Below, in pieces: positions 23,017-32,253 of a stretch of DNA of 36,228 nucleotides. The notes beneath the pieces are model-generated. The model had not been told where the DNA came from. It ran no database searches and worked only from the letters and a program-made list of their open reading frames with translations. The number at the start of each line of letters is the position of its first letter. Positions within the stretch are counted from its first letter, which is position 1. Position numbers and translations under genes: made by a program. The DNA is from Acidimicrobiia bacterium (GTDB taxonomy: Bacteria; Acidobacteriota; Vicinamibacteria; Vicinamibacterales; UBA2999): the NCBI GenBank assembly GCA_016871375.1, contig VFYY01000020.1, forward strand, positions 1 through 36,228, written 5' to 3'.

Positions 23017-24756
23017 ATGGAGCGTGTGCGGACGATGAGCAGGCGGCATGGGCTGGGGGTGCTTCTGGCGACGCTGGCATTGGCCGCCGTCTGGCTGGCC
23101 GCGCCGGTCTTCACAGCCGACGACAGTCCGGTGGCCTCGGCCGCCAGGGCCGGAGACCTGGCGGGGGTGCGGGCGCTCATCGAGAAGCGCGCCGACGTCA
23201 ACGTGCCCCAGGCGGACGGGTCCACGGCGCTCCTCTGGGCCGCCTACAACTCGGACCTCGAGATGACGCGCGCGCTGCTCGCGGCGGGCGCAAAGGTTGA
23301 CGCCGCGAACCGCTACGGGGTGACGCCGCTCATCCAGGCGAGCCGTACGGGCGACGTCGCCATCATGGACGCGCTGCTCGAGGCCGGGGCCGACATCCGG
23401 CTCCGCCACCTCGAGGGCGAGACCGCGCTGATGGCCACGGCGCGCTCCGGCAACGTCGAGGCGGTCCGGCTGCTGATCTCGAAGGGCGCGGACGTGAACG
23501 CGCAGGACTCGTTCCAGCACCAGACGGCGCTGATGTGGGCCGCTGAAGACGGCCACGTCGAGGTCGTGAAGGCGCTGGTCGCGGCCGGCGCGGCGCCGAA
23601 CCTCAAGGCGCACGTCACTTCGCTCACCAAGCGCGAGCACGCCGACCATCCGACCGGCGGCTTCACCGCCGCGATGTTCGCCGCGCGCAACGGGCACGAG
23701 GACGTGCTGAGGGCACTCGTCGCCGCCGGCGCCGATCTCCGGCTCACCAACGGCGACGGCGCCACCGCGTCGATCATCGCCATCGTCAACGACCGGTTCG
23801 ACCTCGCCGCGAAGATGCTGGACATGGGCGCCGACGCCAACGACGGCTCGCTGTATTACGCGGTCGACATGCACGACGCGACGACCGACATGCGCGCCCG
23901 CGACGGCTCGCTGCTGCGCGCGAACCACCCGAACGAGCTCACCTCGACGGACCTGATCACGCTGCTGCTGGACCGCGGCGCGGACCCGAACAAGGCGGTG
24001 CAGGGCCAGCTCCACTCGACCTCGATGTGCTGCGGCGACACGGCGAACGCGTCGCCGTTCTACCGCGCGGCGATCGCGTCGGACGTGGACGTGCTGAAGC
24101 TGCTCATCGCGCGCGGCGCCGACATCGAGTGGACGCCCGCCGAGATGAAGTCCGAGACCGGGGAGACGGGCGGCGGCGGCGGCGCAGGCCGCGGCGCCAA
24201 CGCCAACGTCGGCCGGGCCGCGCTCGTGGTGACGATGGGGGGCGGCCGTGGAGCCGCATTCGGCGCGGGTCCGGGGTTCAGCCGCGAGGGTCCGCCGCCG
24301 TTCCGCGAAGCGGGCAATCGCAAGCCGGCTGACGCGCTGAAGGTGCTGCTTGCGGCGGGCGCCAATCCCGACGCCAAGGCGCCGGACGGCTCCTACGCGA
24401 TTCACGCGGCGGCCGACCGGAACAGTCTCGAGATGATCCGCGAGCTCGCGGCGGCGGGGGCGACCATCGACGCCCGCAACAAGGACGGGAAGACGGCGCT
24501 CGATCTCGTCGAAAAGAAGATTGCCGATGCCGCGTCCGGCACCGGTCGCGGTGGCCGCGGTGCGGCCGCAGCAGGCGGCGATGGTGGCGGCGGCCGCGGC
24601 GGCGACCAGGCCGCGAAGCCCGAAGAAGTGGCGGCGCTGCTGCGCGAGCTGATGGGCCTGCCCGCGTCGACCGCGAAGCCCGAGGCCACGCCGGCCGACA
24701 AGCCGGGCGACGGCGCTGCGAAGCCGGCGGCGAGCGCCGAAGGGGACAATCAGTGA
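23017..24756 (+). CDS. Exported ankyrin-repeat protein
   Basis: 579 aa from ATG 23017, six bases after AGGGAGAGG; GTG 23011 lies within that site. A hydrophobic leader (LGVLLATLALAAVWLAAPVF) directs export. Ankyrin repeats of about 33 residues run from about residue 35 to 355 (for example DGSTALLWAAYNSDLEMTRA, HQTALMWAAEDGHVEVVKAL), then a Gly/Arg/Pro-rich insert, two more repeats, and a Gly/Ala-rich tail. Ankyrin domains bind proteins. The stop overlaps the next gene's GTG (GTGA), so it is co-translated with the cytochrome and may act as its scaffold or partner in the periplasm. Confidence 0.9.
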   Translation: MERVRTMSRRHGLGVLLATLALAAVWLAAPVFTADDSPVASAARAGDLAGVRALIEKRADVNVPQADGSTALLWAAYNSDLEMTRALLAAGAKVDAANRYGVTPLIQASRTGDVAIMDALLEAGADIRLRHLEGETALMATARSGNVEAVRLLISKGADVNAQDSFQHQTALMWAAEDGHVEVVKALVAAGAAPNLKAHVTSLTKREHADHPTGGFTAAMFAARNGHEDVLRALVAAGADLRLTNGDGATASIIAIVNDRFDLAAKMLDMGADANDGSLYYAVDMHDATTDMRARDGSLLRANHPNELTSTDLITLLLDRGADPNKAVQGQLHSTSMCCGDTANASPFYRAAIASDVDVLKLLIARGADIEWTPAEMKSETGETGGGGGAGRGANANVGRAALVVTMGGGRGAAFGAGPGFSREGPPPFREAGNRKPADALKVLLAAGANPDAKAPDGSYAIHAAADRNSLEMIRELAAAGATIDARNKDGKTALDLVEKKIADAASGTGRGGRGAAAAGGDGGGGRGGDQAAKPEEVAALLRELMGLPASTAKPEATPADKPGDGAAKPAASAEGDNQ

Positions 24757-27224
24757 AGAAGGTGTTGCTCGTCGCGGCGGCCGCGTGGCTGCTCGTTGTC
24801 GGGGTGGTCCAGACGCAGTCGCCATCGTCCTTGCCGGCAGCTGCGCCGGCGACGCGTGCTGCAGCGGCGACAACCCCGGCCGAATACAAGGAGCTCGTCA
24901 GCAAGTATTGCGTGACGTGTCATAACCAGCGCACGAACCTGCCGGCGGGCGCGCCGCTCTATCTCGACAAGACCACCCTCGATGACGTGGCGGCGGATGC
25001 CGCGGTGTGGGAGAAGGTCGTTCGCAAGCTCGGCGTCGGCGCGATGCCGCCGCAGGGCATGCCGCACCCCGGCGAGGCGAAGCTGGCGGAGTTCCGCACG
25101 TGGCTGACCGGCGCGCTCGACCGCGTGAGCAACGAGCAGCGGAGCGCGGGCCGCTTCGTGCTCCACCGCCTGAACCGCACCGAGTACGCCAACGCGATTC
25201 GCGACCTCCTCGGCCTCGACATCGACGTGCAGGAACTCCTGCCGAGCGACGGCGGCGACTACGGCTTCGACAACATCGCCGCGGCGCTCCGCACCTCGCC
25301 GCTGCTGCTCGACCGGTATCTCACGGCGGCGCTGCGCATCAGCGCGCTGGCGGTCGGCAACCGCGACGCGGCGCCGGGCGAGACGGTGTACCCGATCAGC
25401 CTCGAGGTCACGCAGAAGGAATACGTCGAGGGGCTGCCGCTCGGCACCCGCGGCGGCATCCTCGTGCGGCACGTCTTCCCGGCCGACGGCGAGTACGAGT
25501 TCTCGGGACGGCTCAACCGCACGATCCTGAACGGCTACTCGGGCATCGAGGGGCACGAGACGCCGCATACCTTCGTCGTCACGCTCGACGGCGTGCAGGT
25601 GTACACGGCGACGCTCGGCGGCCCGCAGGACCACGAGCTGAACGCGAAGGACGCGACCAATACCGCGCTCGAAGAGATCAACAAGCGGATGCGCGCGCGC
25701 ATCGCGGTGACCGCGGGCCCGCACGACGTCGGCTTCACGTGGCGCGAGCGGCCGGCCGTGCGCCAGGACGTCTGGCAGCCGTCGCTGCGCGACACCCAGG
25801 AAGTGCACCACTCGGGCGGGACGCCGCGCCTGCGCGCGGTCGTCATCGAAGGTCCCTACGATGCGACCGGCGTGAGCGACACGCCGACGCGCGAGCGCAT
25901 CTTCGTCTGCCGTCCGGCGACGGCGGCCGAGGGGCCCGCGTGCGCCGAGCGCATTCTGAGCAACCTCGCGCGCCGCGCCTTCCGTCGTCCGGTGACGGCC
26001 GGCGACCTCGAGGCGCCGCTCGCGTTCTACCGCGACGCGCGGCAGGCGAAGGGCGATTTCGACGCCGGCATCCGCGCGGGTCTCGCGCGCATCCTGGCCA
26101 GCCCGTCGTTCGTGTTCCGCGCCGAGCGCAGCCCCGCCACCGTCCGCGCGGGCGCCGCGCACCCGGTGACCGACCTCGAGCTCGCGTCGCGCCTGTCGTT
26201 CTTCCTGTGGAGCAGCATCCCCGACGAGGAGCTGCTCACGCTCGCCACCGCGGGCCGCCTGCGCGCGCCCGGAGTGCTCGAGGCGCAGGTGACGCGGATG
26301 GTCGCCGACCCGCGCGCCGACGCGATGGTCGAGAACTTCACGGGCCAGTGGCTGCAGCTGCGCAACCTCGAGCAGCGCGTCGCGCCGGACCTGCTGATGT
26401 TCCCGGACTTCGACGACAACGTGCGCAAGGCGTTCCGCCGCGAGACGGAGCTCTTCTTCGCCAGCATCATGCGCGAGAACCGCAGCACGCTCGACCTGCT
26501 GCGCGCCGACTACACGTTCCTCAACGAGCGTCTCGCGCGCCACTACGGGATCAGGGGCGTCTACGGCACGCGCTTCCGGAAGGTGCAGCTGGCGGACCCG
26601 AACCGCCGCGGGCTGCTCGGACAGGGCAGCATCCTCTCGCTGACCTCGATCGCGAACCGGACGTCGCCGGTCATCCGTGGCAAGTACGTGATGGCCACGC
26701 TCCTCAACACGCCGCCGCTGCCGCCGCCGCCGGTCGTGCCGCCGCTCGAGGAAAGCGCGGAGAAGGACAAGCCGACCACCGTCAGGCAGCAGCTCGAGCG
26801 CCACCGCTCCAACCCGGTGTGCGCCTCGTGCCACCGCAACATCGACCCGATCGGGTTCGCGCTCGAGAACTTCGACCCGGTGGGCCGCTGGCGCGAGCTC
26901 GACCAGTCGGAGCTGCCGGTGGACACGGCCGGCGTGCTGGTGGACGGCCGCAAGGTGGAGGGGCCGATCGCGCTCCGCCAGGCGCTGCTGAGCCGGCCCG
27001 AGGTGTTCGTGGGAGCCGTGACCGAGAACCTGCTAATCTACGCGCTGGGCCGGGGGCTCGACCCGGCCGATATGTCGGTCGTCCGCAGCATCGTGAAGAG
27101 CGGTACGCAGGACGACTACCGTTTCATGTCGATCGTCATGGGCATCGTCAAGAGTGCGCCGTTCCAGATGCGCACGAAACTGGCGCAACAGGATTCAGGA
27201 ACCCGAATCGCAAGAGCCAACTGA
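24753..27224 (+). CDS. PSD-type c-type cytochrome, DUF1587/1592/1588/1585 architecture
   Basis: 823 aa from GTG 24753 with a signal peptide (KKVLLVAAAAWLLVVGVVQT). A haem c motif CVTCH (Cys53-His57) opens a cytochrome-like domain (VGAMPPQGMPHP may hold the Met ligand). DUF1587 (LHRLNRTEYANAIRDLLGLD), a sugar-binding-like beta region (about 200-370), DUF1595/1592 (AFRRPVTAGDL, LASRLSFFLWSSIPDEELL), DUF1588 with a second CASCH (690-694, followed by RNIDPIGFALENFD) and DUF1585 follow. This order is known from Planctomycetes and Acidobacteria, without an assigned reaction. It overlaps the ankyrin gene and lies 13 bp before DUF1552. Confidence 0.92.
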   Translation: MKKVLLVAAAAWLLVVGVVQTQSPSSLPAAAPATRAAAATTPAEYKELVSKYCVTCHNQRTNLPAGAPLYLDKTTLDDVAADAAVWEKVVRKLGVGAMPPQGMPHPGEAKLAEFRTWLTGALDRVSNEQRSAGRFVLHRLNRTEYANAIRDLLGLDIDVQELLPSDGGDYGFDNIAAALRTSPLLLDRYLTAALRISALAVGNRDAAPGETVYPISLEVTQKEYVEGLPLGTRGGILVRHVFPADGEYEFSGRLNRTILNGYSGIEGHETPHTFVVTLDGVQVYTATLGGPQDHELNAKDATNTALEEINKRMRARIAVTAGPHDVGFTWRERPAVRQDVWQPSLRDTQEVHHSGGTPRLRAVVIEGPYDATGVSDTPTRERIFVCRPATAAEGPACAERILSNLARRAFRRPVTAGDLEAPLAFYRDARQAKGDFDAGIRAGLARILASPSFVFRAERSPATVRAGAAHPVTDLELASRLSFFLWSSIPDEELLTLATAGRLRAPGVLEAQVTRMVADPRADAMVENFTGQWLQLRNLEQRVAPDLLMFPDFDDNVRKAFRRETELFFASIMRENRSTLDLLRADYTFLNERLARHYGIRGVYGTRFRKVQLADPNRRGLLGQGSILSLTSIANRTSPVIRGKYVMATLLNTPPLPPPPVVPPLEESAEKDKPTTVRQQLERHRSNPVCASCHRNIDPIGFALENFDPVGRWRELDQSELPVDTAGVLVDGRKVEGPIALRQALLSRPEVFVGAVTENLLIYALGRGLDPADMSVVRSIVKSGTQDDYRFMSIVMGIVKSAPFQMRTKLAQQDSGTRIARAN

Positions 27225-27237
27225 GAAGGGTGGAGCG

Positions 27238-28575
27238 ATGATCATCACCAAGAAGCACTTGTCCCGCCGCACGTTCCTGCGCGGCAGCTTCGGCGCCATG
27301 GTGGCGCTGCCCATGCTGGATGCGATGGTGCCGGCACTCGGGGCGCAGACGGGCGCGGCGGGGAGCACGTCGCCGTTCCGGTTCGGCGCGATTTACCACC
27401 CGAACGGGGTCTTCCCCGACGTGTGGCATCCCGAGACGGCAGGCAAGGACTTCGAGTTCAAGGCCGTCATGAAGCCGCTCGAGCCGTTCCGCGACCAGCT
27501 GGTCACGGTGAGCAAGCTCAAGGCGCCCGAGGGCTCCGTGCACCTGGGTGCCAGCGCCGCGTGGCTGAACGGCACGGGCCCCGCCGGTGAGAAGGGCGCC
27601 GCCGGCGACACCTTCGGCAAGATCCAGTCGAAGAAGACCATCGACCAGTTCATTGCCGACAAGGTGGCCGGGGACACGCCGCTCCGCTCGATCGAGGTCG
27701 GCACCGAGGACATGGGCACGGCCGCCGGCGCGTGCGACGGCTTCCCGTGCACGTTCTTCAACACGCTGTCGTGGCGCGACGACGTGAGCCCGCTGCCGAT
27801 CGGCATCAACCCGCGGGTCACCTTCGAGCGGATGTTCGGCGAGACCGGCACCGCCGCGCAGCGCTTCGCCGTCCTGAAGCAGAAGCAGAGCATGCTCGAC
27901 TCCGTGCTGGCGGAGACCGCGAAGCTGCAGAAGAAGCTCGGGCCGGCCGACAACGCCATCCTCGAGGAGTACCTGACGAACGTGCGCCAGGTCGAGCTGC
28001 AGCTCGATCGCATGGAAGCGCGCGCCAACTCGCTCGAGGACGCGCCGGACGCGCCGATCGGCGTGCCCGACACCTTCGACGACCACATGAACGTGACCTA
28101 CGACCTGATGCACCTGGCCTTCCAGGCCGACATCAGCCGCGTCTTCACCTTCATGGTCGGCCACGAGGCGAGCACCCGCAGCTACGCGCACATCGGCGTG
28201 CCCGAGGCGCATCACAGCATCTCGCACCACGGCAACGAGCCGGAGAAGCTCGACAAGTACGCGAAGATCTGCCTCTACCAGGTGGTGAAGCTCGCGGAGT
28301 TCGCCGAGCGTCTCAAGTCCACGCCCGACGGCGACGGCAACCTGCTCGACCACTCGCTCCTCTACTGGGGCAGCGGCATGAGCAACGGCAACCAGCACGA
28401 CCGGAAGAACCCGCCCGCCGTCCTGGTGGGTGGAGCGCACGGCCGCCTCGAGGGCAACCGCCACGTCGTCTCGGAGAAGGAGGAGCCGACGGCGAACCTC
28501 CTGCTCGCACTCGGGCAGCTCGCGGGAGCCGAGGTGGAGAAGATCGGGCCGAGCGACGGTCGGGTCGATCTGTAA
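27238..28575 (+). CDS. DUF1552 family Tat-exported protein
   Basis: 445 aa from ATG 27238, with GGTGGAG just upstream. The Tat leader LSRRTFLRGSFGAMVALP ends before LGAQTGA. DUF1552 landmarks: FGAIYHPNGVFPDVW, LVTVSKLKAPEG, AWLNGT, and late SISHHGNEPEKLDKY and HSLLYWGSGMSNGNQHD. This family is related to DUF1501/sulfatase-like folds and almost always follows a DUF1592 cytochrome gene, as here (13 bp gap). A partnership in the periplasm is inferred; the substrate is unknown. The gene ends 22 bases before a strong terminator. Confidence 0.92.
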   Translation: MIITKKHLSRRTFLRGSFGAMVALPMLDAMVPALGAQTGAAGSTSPFRFGAIYHPNGVFPDVWHPETAGKDFEFKAVMKPLEPFRDQLVTVSKLKAPEGSVHLGASAAWLNGTGPAGEKGAAGDTFGKIQSKKTIDQFIADKVAGDTPLRSIEVGTEDMGTAAGACDGFPCTFFNTLSWRDDVSPLPIGINPRVTFERMFGETGTAAQRFAVLKQKQSMLDSVLAETAKLQKKLGPADNAILEEYLTNVRQVELQLDRMEARANSLEDAPDAPIGVPDTFDDHMNVTYDLMHLAFQADISRVFTFMVGHEASTRSYAHIGVPEAHHSISHHGNEPEKLDKYAKICLYQVVKLAEFAERLKSTPDGDGNLLDHSLLYWGSGMSNGNQHDRKNPPAVLVGGAHGRLEGNRHVVSEKEEPTANLLLALGQLAGAEVEKIGPSDGRVDL

Positions 28576-28674
28576 GCCGGCAGCTGGCAGAAACAAGAAG
28601 GGCCGCCTCTCGGGGCGGCCCTTTTCATTTCTGCCGGCTTCTTCCTGCCGGCTGCCCGCTGCGTGCTGCCGGCT
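28576..28674. repeat. CTGCCGGCT repeat cluster
   Basis: CTGCCGGCT occurs at 28631, 28645 and 28666, and its complement GCCGGCAG at 28576. The outer pair forms a second stem around the terminator at 28598-28625. It fills the convergent gap between the DUF1552 and cytochrome c genes. Confidence 0.55.
28598..28625 (+). terminator. Rho-independent terminator of the ankyrin operon
   Basis: Perfect 10-base stem AAGGGCCGCC / GGCGGCCCTT, 6-base loop, then TTTTCATTT. The A run on the other arm (AAACAAGAAG) lets it serve the opposing cytochrome c gene as well. Confidence 0.82.
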
Positions 28675-28675
28675 A

Positions 28676-29407
28676 CTACGGGCAGGTGGCGCCGGCGTCC
28701 GTGACCTCGGTCACGTTGATGCCGCCGCTGCCGTCTTCGCCGACGAGCAGGCCGCGCACCGCCACGCGGTGGCCCGCCATCCGGTCGAGGCGCGTCAGCA
28801 CGAACAGCAGCTGGAACGACCGGTCGCCGAGCGCTCGCGTGCCGAGATCGGCCGGCGCCGCGCCTGCATCGGCGCGCTCCGGCGCGGTGGCATTGTTCAC
28901 TACCCAGCCGCTGCCCGCCTTCGCGAGGCAGCCGACGACGCGGGCGAGCGTCTTATCCGCGAGCGCGCGCGGGCCATCCTTCGGGATGATCTCGAAGTCG
29001 GCGGCGTTCTGCGCCGTCAGCGGCGTGGTGCCGGTGGGCAGATCGTTGCGGCTCAGGATGAACGCCATGAGGTCGATGTACGTGCTCGGGTCGAGCGTCC
29101 CGGCGTTGACGCCGTTCGGCATGTTCTTGCTGATGTAGTTGAGCACGTATTGCACCGAGCGTGACGAGAAGTCGTTCCAGAAGGTGTTCCCCACCAGCGC
29201 CTTGAAGCGGCCGGTGCCCTCGAGATTGGGCCCGTGGCAGTTGGTGCAGTTGGCGGCGAAGGCGCTGGCGCCGCGGTCCGCCTGCTCCTTGGTGTAGGCG
29301 CCGTCCCACACCGTTTTCTTGGCCGGAGCCTGCGCGCGGGCAAGGGTGAGCGCGCCGCCCGAGACAGCAACGAAGAGCGCCGTCGCGATGACCAGCATGT
29401 GTTTCAT
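28676..29407 (-). CDS. Exported monohaem c-type cytochrome with extra C-terminal domain
   Basis: 243 aa. A signal peptide is cleaved near ARA-QAP (about residue 25). A cytochrome c domain has the haem site CTNCH (Cys54-His58) after YTKEQADRGASAFAANC, and the likely axial Met in KNMPNGVNAG. From about residue 150 a second domain (LARVVGCLAKAGSGWVVNNA, SFQLLFVLTRLDRMAGHRVAV) resembles the OB-like DUF5666-type domains common in this phylum (from memory). ATG 29405-29407 has GAGG five bases upstream. TAGAAT at 29417-29422 is a possible -10. It is an electron carrier in the periplasm; its partner is not adjacent on this strand. Confidence 0.86.
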   Translation of the reverse strand: MKHMLVIATALFVAVSGGALTLARAQAPAKKTVWDGAYTKEQADRGASAFAANCTNCHGPNLEGTGRFKALVGNTFWNDFSSRSVQYVLNYISKNMPNGVNAGTLDPSTYIDLMAFILSRNDLPTGTTPLTAQNAADFEIIPKDGPRALADKTLARVVGCLAKAGSGWVVNNATAPERADAGAAPADLGTRALGDRSFQLLFVLTRLDRMAGHRVAVRGLLVGEDGSGGINVTEVTDAGATCP

Positions 29408-29474
29408 GACGGCCTCATTCTAGAAGAAAACCATGGGCCGGCGGTAGTAAACTCCCGCCTGTCAGGAGGCCGAT

Positions 29475-31097
29475 ATGGCGCGGAAGCTGGTTTTGCTCGT
29501 CGCGATCGTGGTACTGGCCGTGGGGTCCCCGGAAGCCCAGCAGGTGGACGCCCGGGCGGCGCTGCTCGCGGCGTCGAAAGCGATGGGCGTGGACGCCCTC
29601 AAGACCATTGAGATCACCGGCGCCGGCGCGACGTCGCTGATCGGCCAGCAGTACTCAATCGAGGGGAACTGGCCGCAGCTCGAGATCGCCGACTACGTCC
29701 GGCAGATCGACTTCGACGCCCGGTGGTCGCGCGAGGACTACACGCGCCGGCAGGGCAACTTCCCGACGTTCGGCCGCGTGCCGGTCGCCGACCAGCGCAT
29801 CACGGCCGTCGTCAACGGGCAGTACGCGTGGGACGTCCGCGACAACATGCCCGTGCCGCTGACGCGCGGGTATCTCGACGGCACCTCGTTCAACGAGCTG
29901 CGGCAGCTCGAGCTCGCCATCACGCCGCACGGCGCGGTGAAAGAGGCGCTGCGCGCGAAGGACGCGACCGCCATCAAGCTGCGCCTCGTCGGCGCGTCGG
30001 ACTTCGGCCTCTCGCAGTTCGGGCGCGAGGTGACGATCGTCTCGTTCACCTTCCTGAACAAGTACCGCATCAACGTCCACATCGACGACCGCAACATGGT
30101 GGAGCTCGTCGGCACGTGGTTCGCCAACCCGGTCTACGGCGACATGGACTACGAGATGCGCTACACGCAGTATCGCGACTTCGGCGGCATCAGGTTCCCG
30201 ATGCTGCTGCATACGCACCAGGGCGATCCGCGGCTCAACACGGCGCACAACTACTACGAGTACCGCGTGACGTCCGTGAAGCCGAATGCGCCGGTCACGG
30301 TGCTGCCGGTGCCCGACGCCGTCCGCACCGCCACCATCCCGGCGCCGCGCGTGGAGAGCACGAAGCTGGCGGAGGGCGTGTGGCTGCTCGGCGGCGGCAC
30401 GCACAACAGCCTGCTCGTCGAGTTCAGGGACTACGTCGCCATCGTGGACACGCCGAACAACGAGGCGCGCTCGCTGGCGGTGATCGCCGAGGCCCAGCGC
30501 CTCGCACCCGGCAAGCTGATTCAGTACGCGATCAACACCCATCACCACTTCGACCACGTCGGCGGCCTGCGGACCTACCTCTCGCAGGGCACGACGATCG
30601 TGACGCACGAGACCAACAAGCAGTACTACCTCGACATCCTCTTCCATCCCGCGCCGCGGACGCTCGAGCCGGATCGGTTCGCGTTCTACAGCCCGATGTA
30701 CTGGATCAGCCGCCGTCCGCCGCCGATCGAGACGGTCGCCGGCGAGAATCGCGGCACCGCGAGATACGTCGTCACCGACGGGAACAAGATCCTGGAAATC
30801 CTGAAGGTGCAGGACATGGGGTACGAGACCGGCGACCGGACGCTGAACCAGGGCAACCACAGCGCCGACATGCTCATCGCCTACATGCCGAAGGAGAAGC
30901 TGCTCTTCAACGCGGACCTGTATTCACCGCCCGCGCCGGGCGCGCAGCCGCCGGCGGCGACGCCGTCGATGCGGACGCTCTACGAGAACATGAAGAAGCT
31001 GAAGCTGGACGTCGAGCAGCACGTGCCCGCGCACGGACGGCCCGGGCCGAACGCCGACTTCCTGCGCATCGTCGCGGCCGCGCCGCGCACCAATTGA
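29475..31097 (+). CDS. Exported metallo-beta-lactamase-fold hydrolase
   Basis: 540 aa from ATG 29475, with a strong AGGAGG site eight bases upstream. A signal peptide is cleaved near PEA-QQ. The first 290 residues form a beta-rich, lipoprotein-carrier-like domain (YTQYRDFGGIRFPMLLHTH). The C-terminal domain is MBL-fold, with the zinc motif HHHFDH (356-361), then GNHSADMLIAY, LLFNADLYSPPAP and PAHGRPG, giving the further His/Asp ligands. The reaction is unknown; the family includes lactonases, esterases and sulfatases. An FAH-family gene follows 10 bp later, so they are probably one operon acting on the same periplasmic substrate. Confidence 0.88.
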   Translation: MARKLVLLVAIVVLAVGSPEAQQVDARAALLAASKAMGVDALKTIEITGAGATSLIGQQYSIEGNWPQLEIADYVRQIDFDARWSREDYTRRQGNFPTFGRVPVADQRITAVVNGQYAWDVRDNMPVPLTRGYLDGTSFNELRQLELAITPHGAVKEALRAKDATAIKLRLVGASDFGLSQFGREVTIVSFTFLNKYRINVHIDDRNMVELVGTWFANPVYGDMDYEMRYTQYRDFGGIRFPMLLHTHQGDPRLNTAHNYYEYRVTSVKPNAPVTVLPVPDAVRTATIPAPRVESTKLAEGVWLLGGGTHNSLLVEFRDYVAIVDTPNNEARSLAVIAEAQRLAPGKLIQYAINTHHHFDHVGGLRTYLSQGTTIVTHETNKQYYLDILFHPAPRTLEPDRFAFYSPMYWISRRPPPIETVAGENRGTARYVVTDGNKILEILKVQDMGYETGDRTLNQGNHSADMLIAYMPKEKLLFNADLYSPPAPGAQPPAATPSMRTLYENMKKLKLDVEQHVPAHGRPGPNADFLRIVAAAPRTN

Positions 31098-31107
31098 GGA
31101 GGGCGAC

Positions 31108-32232
31108 ATGACACCGAAGCGGATTCTCGCGCTGGCCGTTGCATCGCTCGTGGCGGCGTCGGCTCATCTCGGCGCGCAGGGTGGGGCGGCCGTTCCCTTC
31201 AAGCTGGGGACCTTCGAGCAGAACGGCCGGGTGTTTGTGGGTCTCGTGCTCCGCGACACGCAGGTCGTGGACGTCGCGCAGGCGAACGCGGCGTTCGAGA
31301 GCGCCAACACCGGGGCGCGGCGGCTGGCCGCCCCAGCCGACATGAAGCAGCTGATCGCGCGCTATGACAGCGAGTGGCGGCAGCGGCTCGGCGAGATCGC
31401 CCGCACCGTGTCAGCGGCGGCGTCCGCTCCGCCGTACGCGCACCAGCTGTCGGCGCTGAAGATGCACCCGCCGGTCAGGCCCACCGTGCAGCTCAACGCC
31501 GGCGGCAACTACGTCGAGCACGAGCAGGGCATCGCGCAGAACCAGGCGAGGAGAGGCGGCGCCGCAGCCGCGCCCGCGCCCCCGGTGAACGCCTCTTCCG
31601 CGCCGGGAATCTGGGAGCGGCGCCCGGGCGATACGCGCGAGAACCCGTACCTCTTCCAGAAGTCCCCGACCGTCATCATCGCCAGCAACGAGAACATCGT
31701 CGTCCCGCGCGGACGCACGAACATCGACTTCGAATGCGAGTTCGCCGTCGTGGTCGGCCGGACGGCGAAGTACGTGCCGCAGGCGAACGCCGCCGACTAC
31801 ATCTTCGGCTACACGGCGCATCACGACGTCTCCGACCGCGGCGGCCGGGGCGACCGGAAGATGGGCGGGTCGGACTGGCTGGTGGGGAAGAACCACGACA
31901 CGTTCGGGCCGCTCGGGCCGTTCATCGTCCCGAAGGAGTTCGTGAAGGACCCGATGAACACGCGTCACGTGATGTATCTCAACGGCCAGGTGATGCAGGA
32001 CTCGAACACCAACCGGATGAGCCACAACGTCCACGAGCTGCTGCACTACGCGTCGAACATCCTGACGCTGAGCCCCGGCGACGTGATCGCCGGCGGCAGC
32101 CCGGCGGGGACGAACATCGAGCGCGCCGAGCCGCGCTGGATGCGCGCCGGCGACACGGCCCGATGTGAGATCGACGGCATCGGCGCGCTGACCAATCCCG
32201 TCGTCGGCGAGTCCGCTGTTTCGACGCGGTAG
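31108..32232 (+). CDS. Exported fumarylacetoacetate-hydrolase family enzyme
   Basis: 374 aa. The C-terminal FAH domain shows the metal site: the two Glu of IDFECEFAVVVG, the Asp of YTAHHDVSDRG and the Lys of WLVGKNHDTFGPLGPFIVP. Later SHNVHELLHYASNILTLSPG and GDVIAGGSPAGT are family motifs. These enzymes cleave or decarboxylate beta-diketo acids, using Mg2+ or Mn2+. Unusually, the gene encodes a signal peptide (RILALAVASLVAASAHLGAQ), whereas most family members are cytoplasmic. GAGG lies a few bases before ATG 31108, and the gene is 10 bp after the MBL-fold gene. An insert (RRGGAAAAPAPPVNASSAPG) interrupts the domain near residue 155. Confidence 0.87.
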   Translation: MTPKRILALAVASLVAASAHLGAQGGAAVPFKLGTFEQNGRVFVGLVLRDTQVVDVAQANAAFESANTGARRLAAPADMKQLIARYDSEWRQRLGEIARTVSAAASAPPYAHQLSALKMHPPVRPTVQLNAGGNYVEHEQGIAQNQARRGGAAAAPAPPVNASSAPGIWERRPGDTRENPYLFQKSPTVIIASNENIVVPRGRTNIDFECEFAVVVGRTAKYVPQANAADYIFGYTAHHDVSDRGGRGDRKMGGSDWLVGKNHDTFGPLGPFIVPKEFVKDPMNTRHVMYLNGQVMQDSNTNRMSHNVHELLHYASNILTLSPGDVIAGGSPAGTNIERAEPRWMRAGDTARCEIDGIGALTNPVVGESAVSTR

Positions 32233-32253
32233 GGGCGACGCACGCGTCGCGCG

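Noticed and set aside
22990-24873. 627-codon minus-strand frame opposite the ankyrin gene
   Set aside because: It repeats only because the ankyrin gene repeats; no start signals or domain.
24750-26834. 694-codon minus-strand frame opposite the PSD cytochrome
   Set aside because: Composition of an antisense shadow (Arg, Val, Leu, His), no motif; the plus strand has haem sites and DUF domains.
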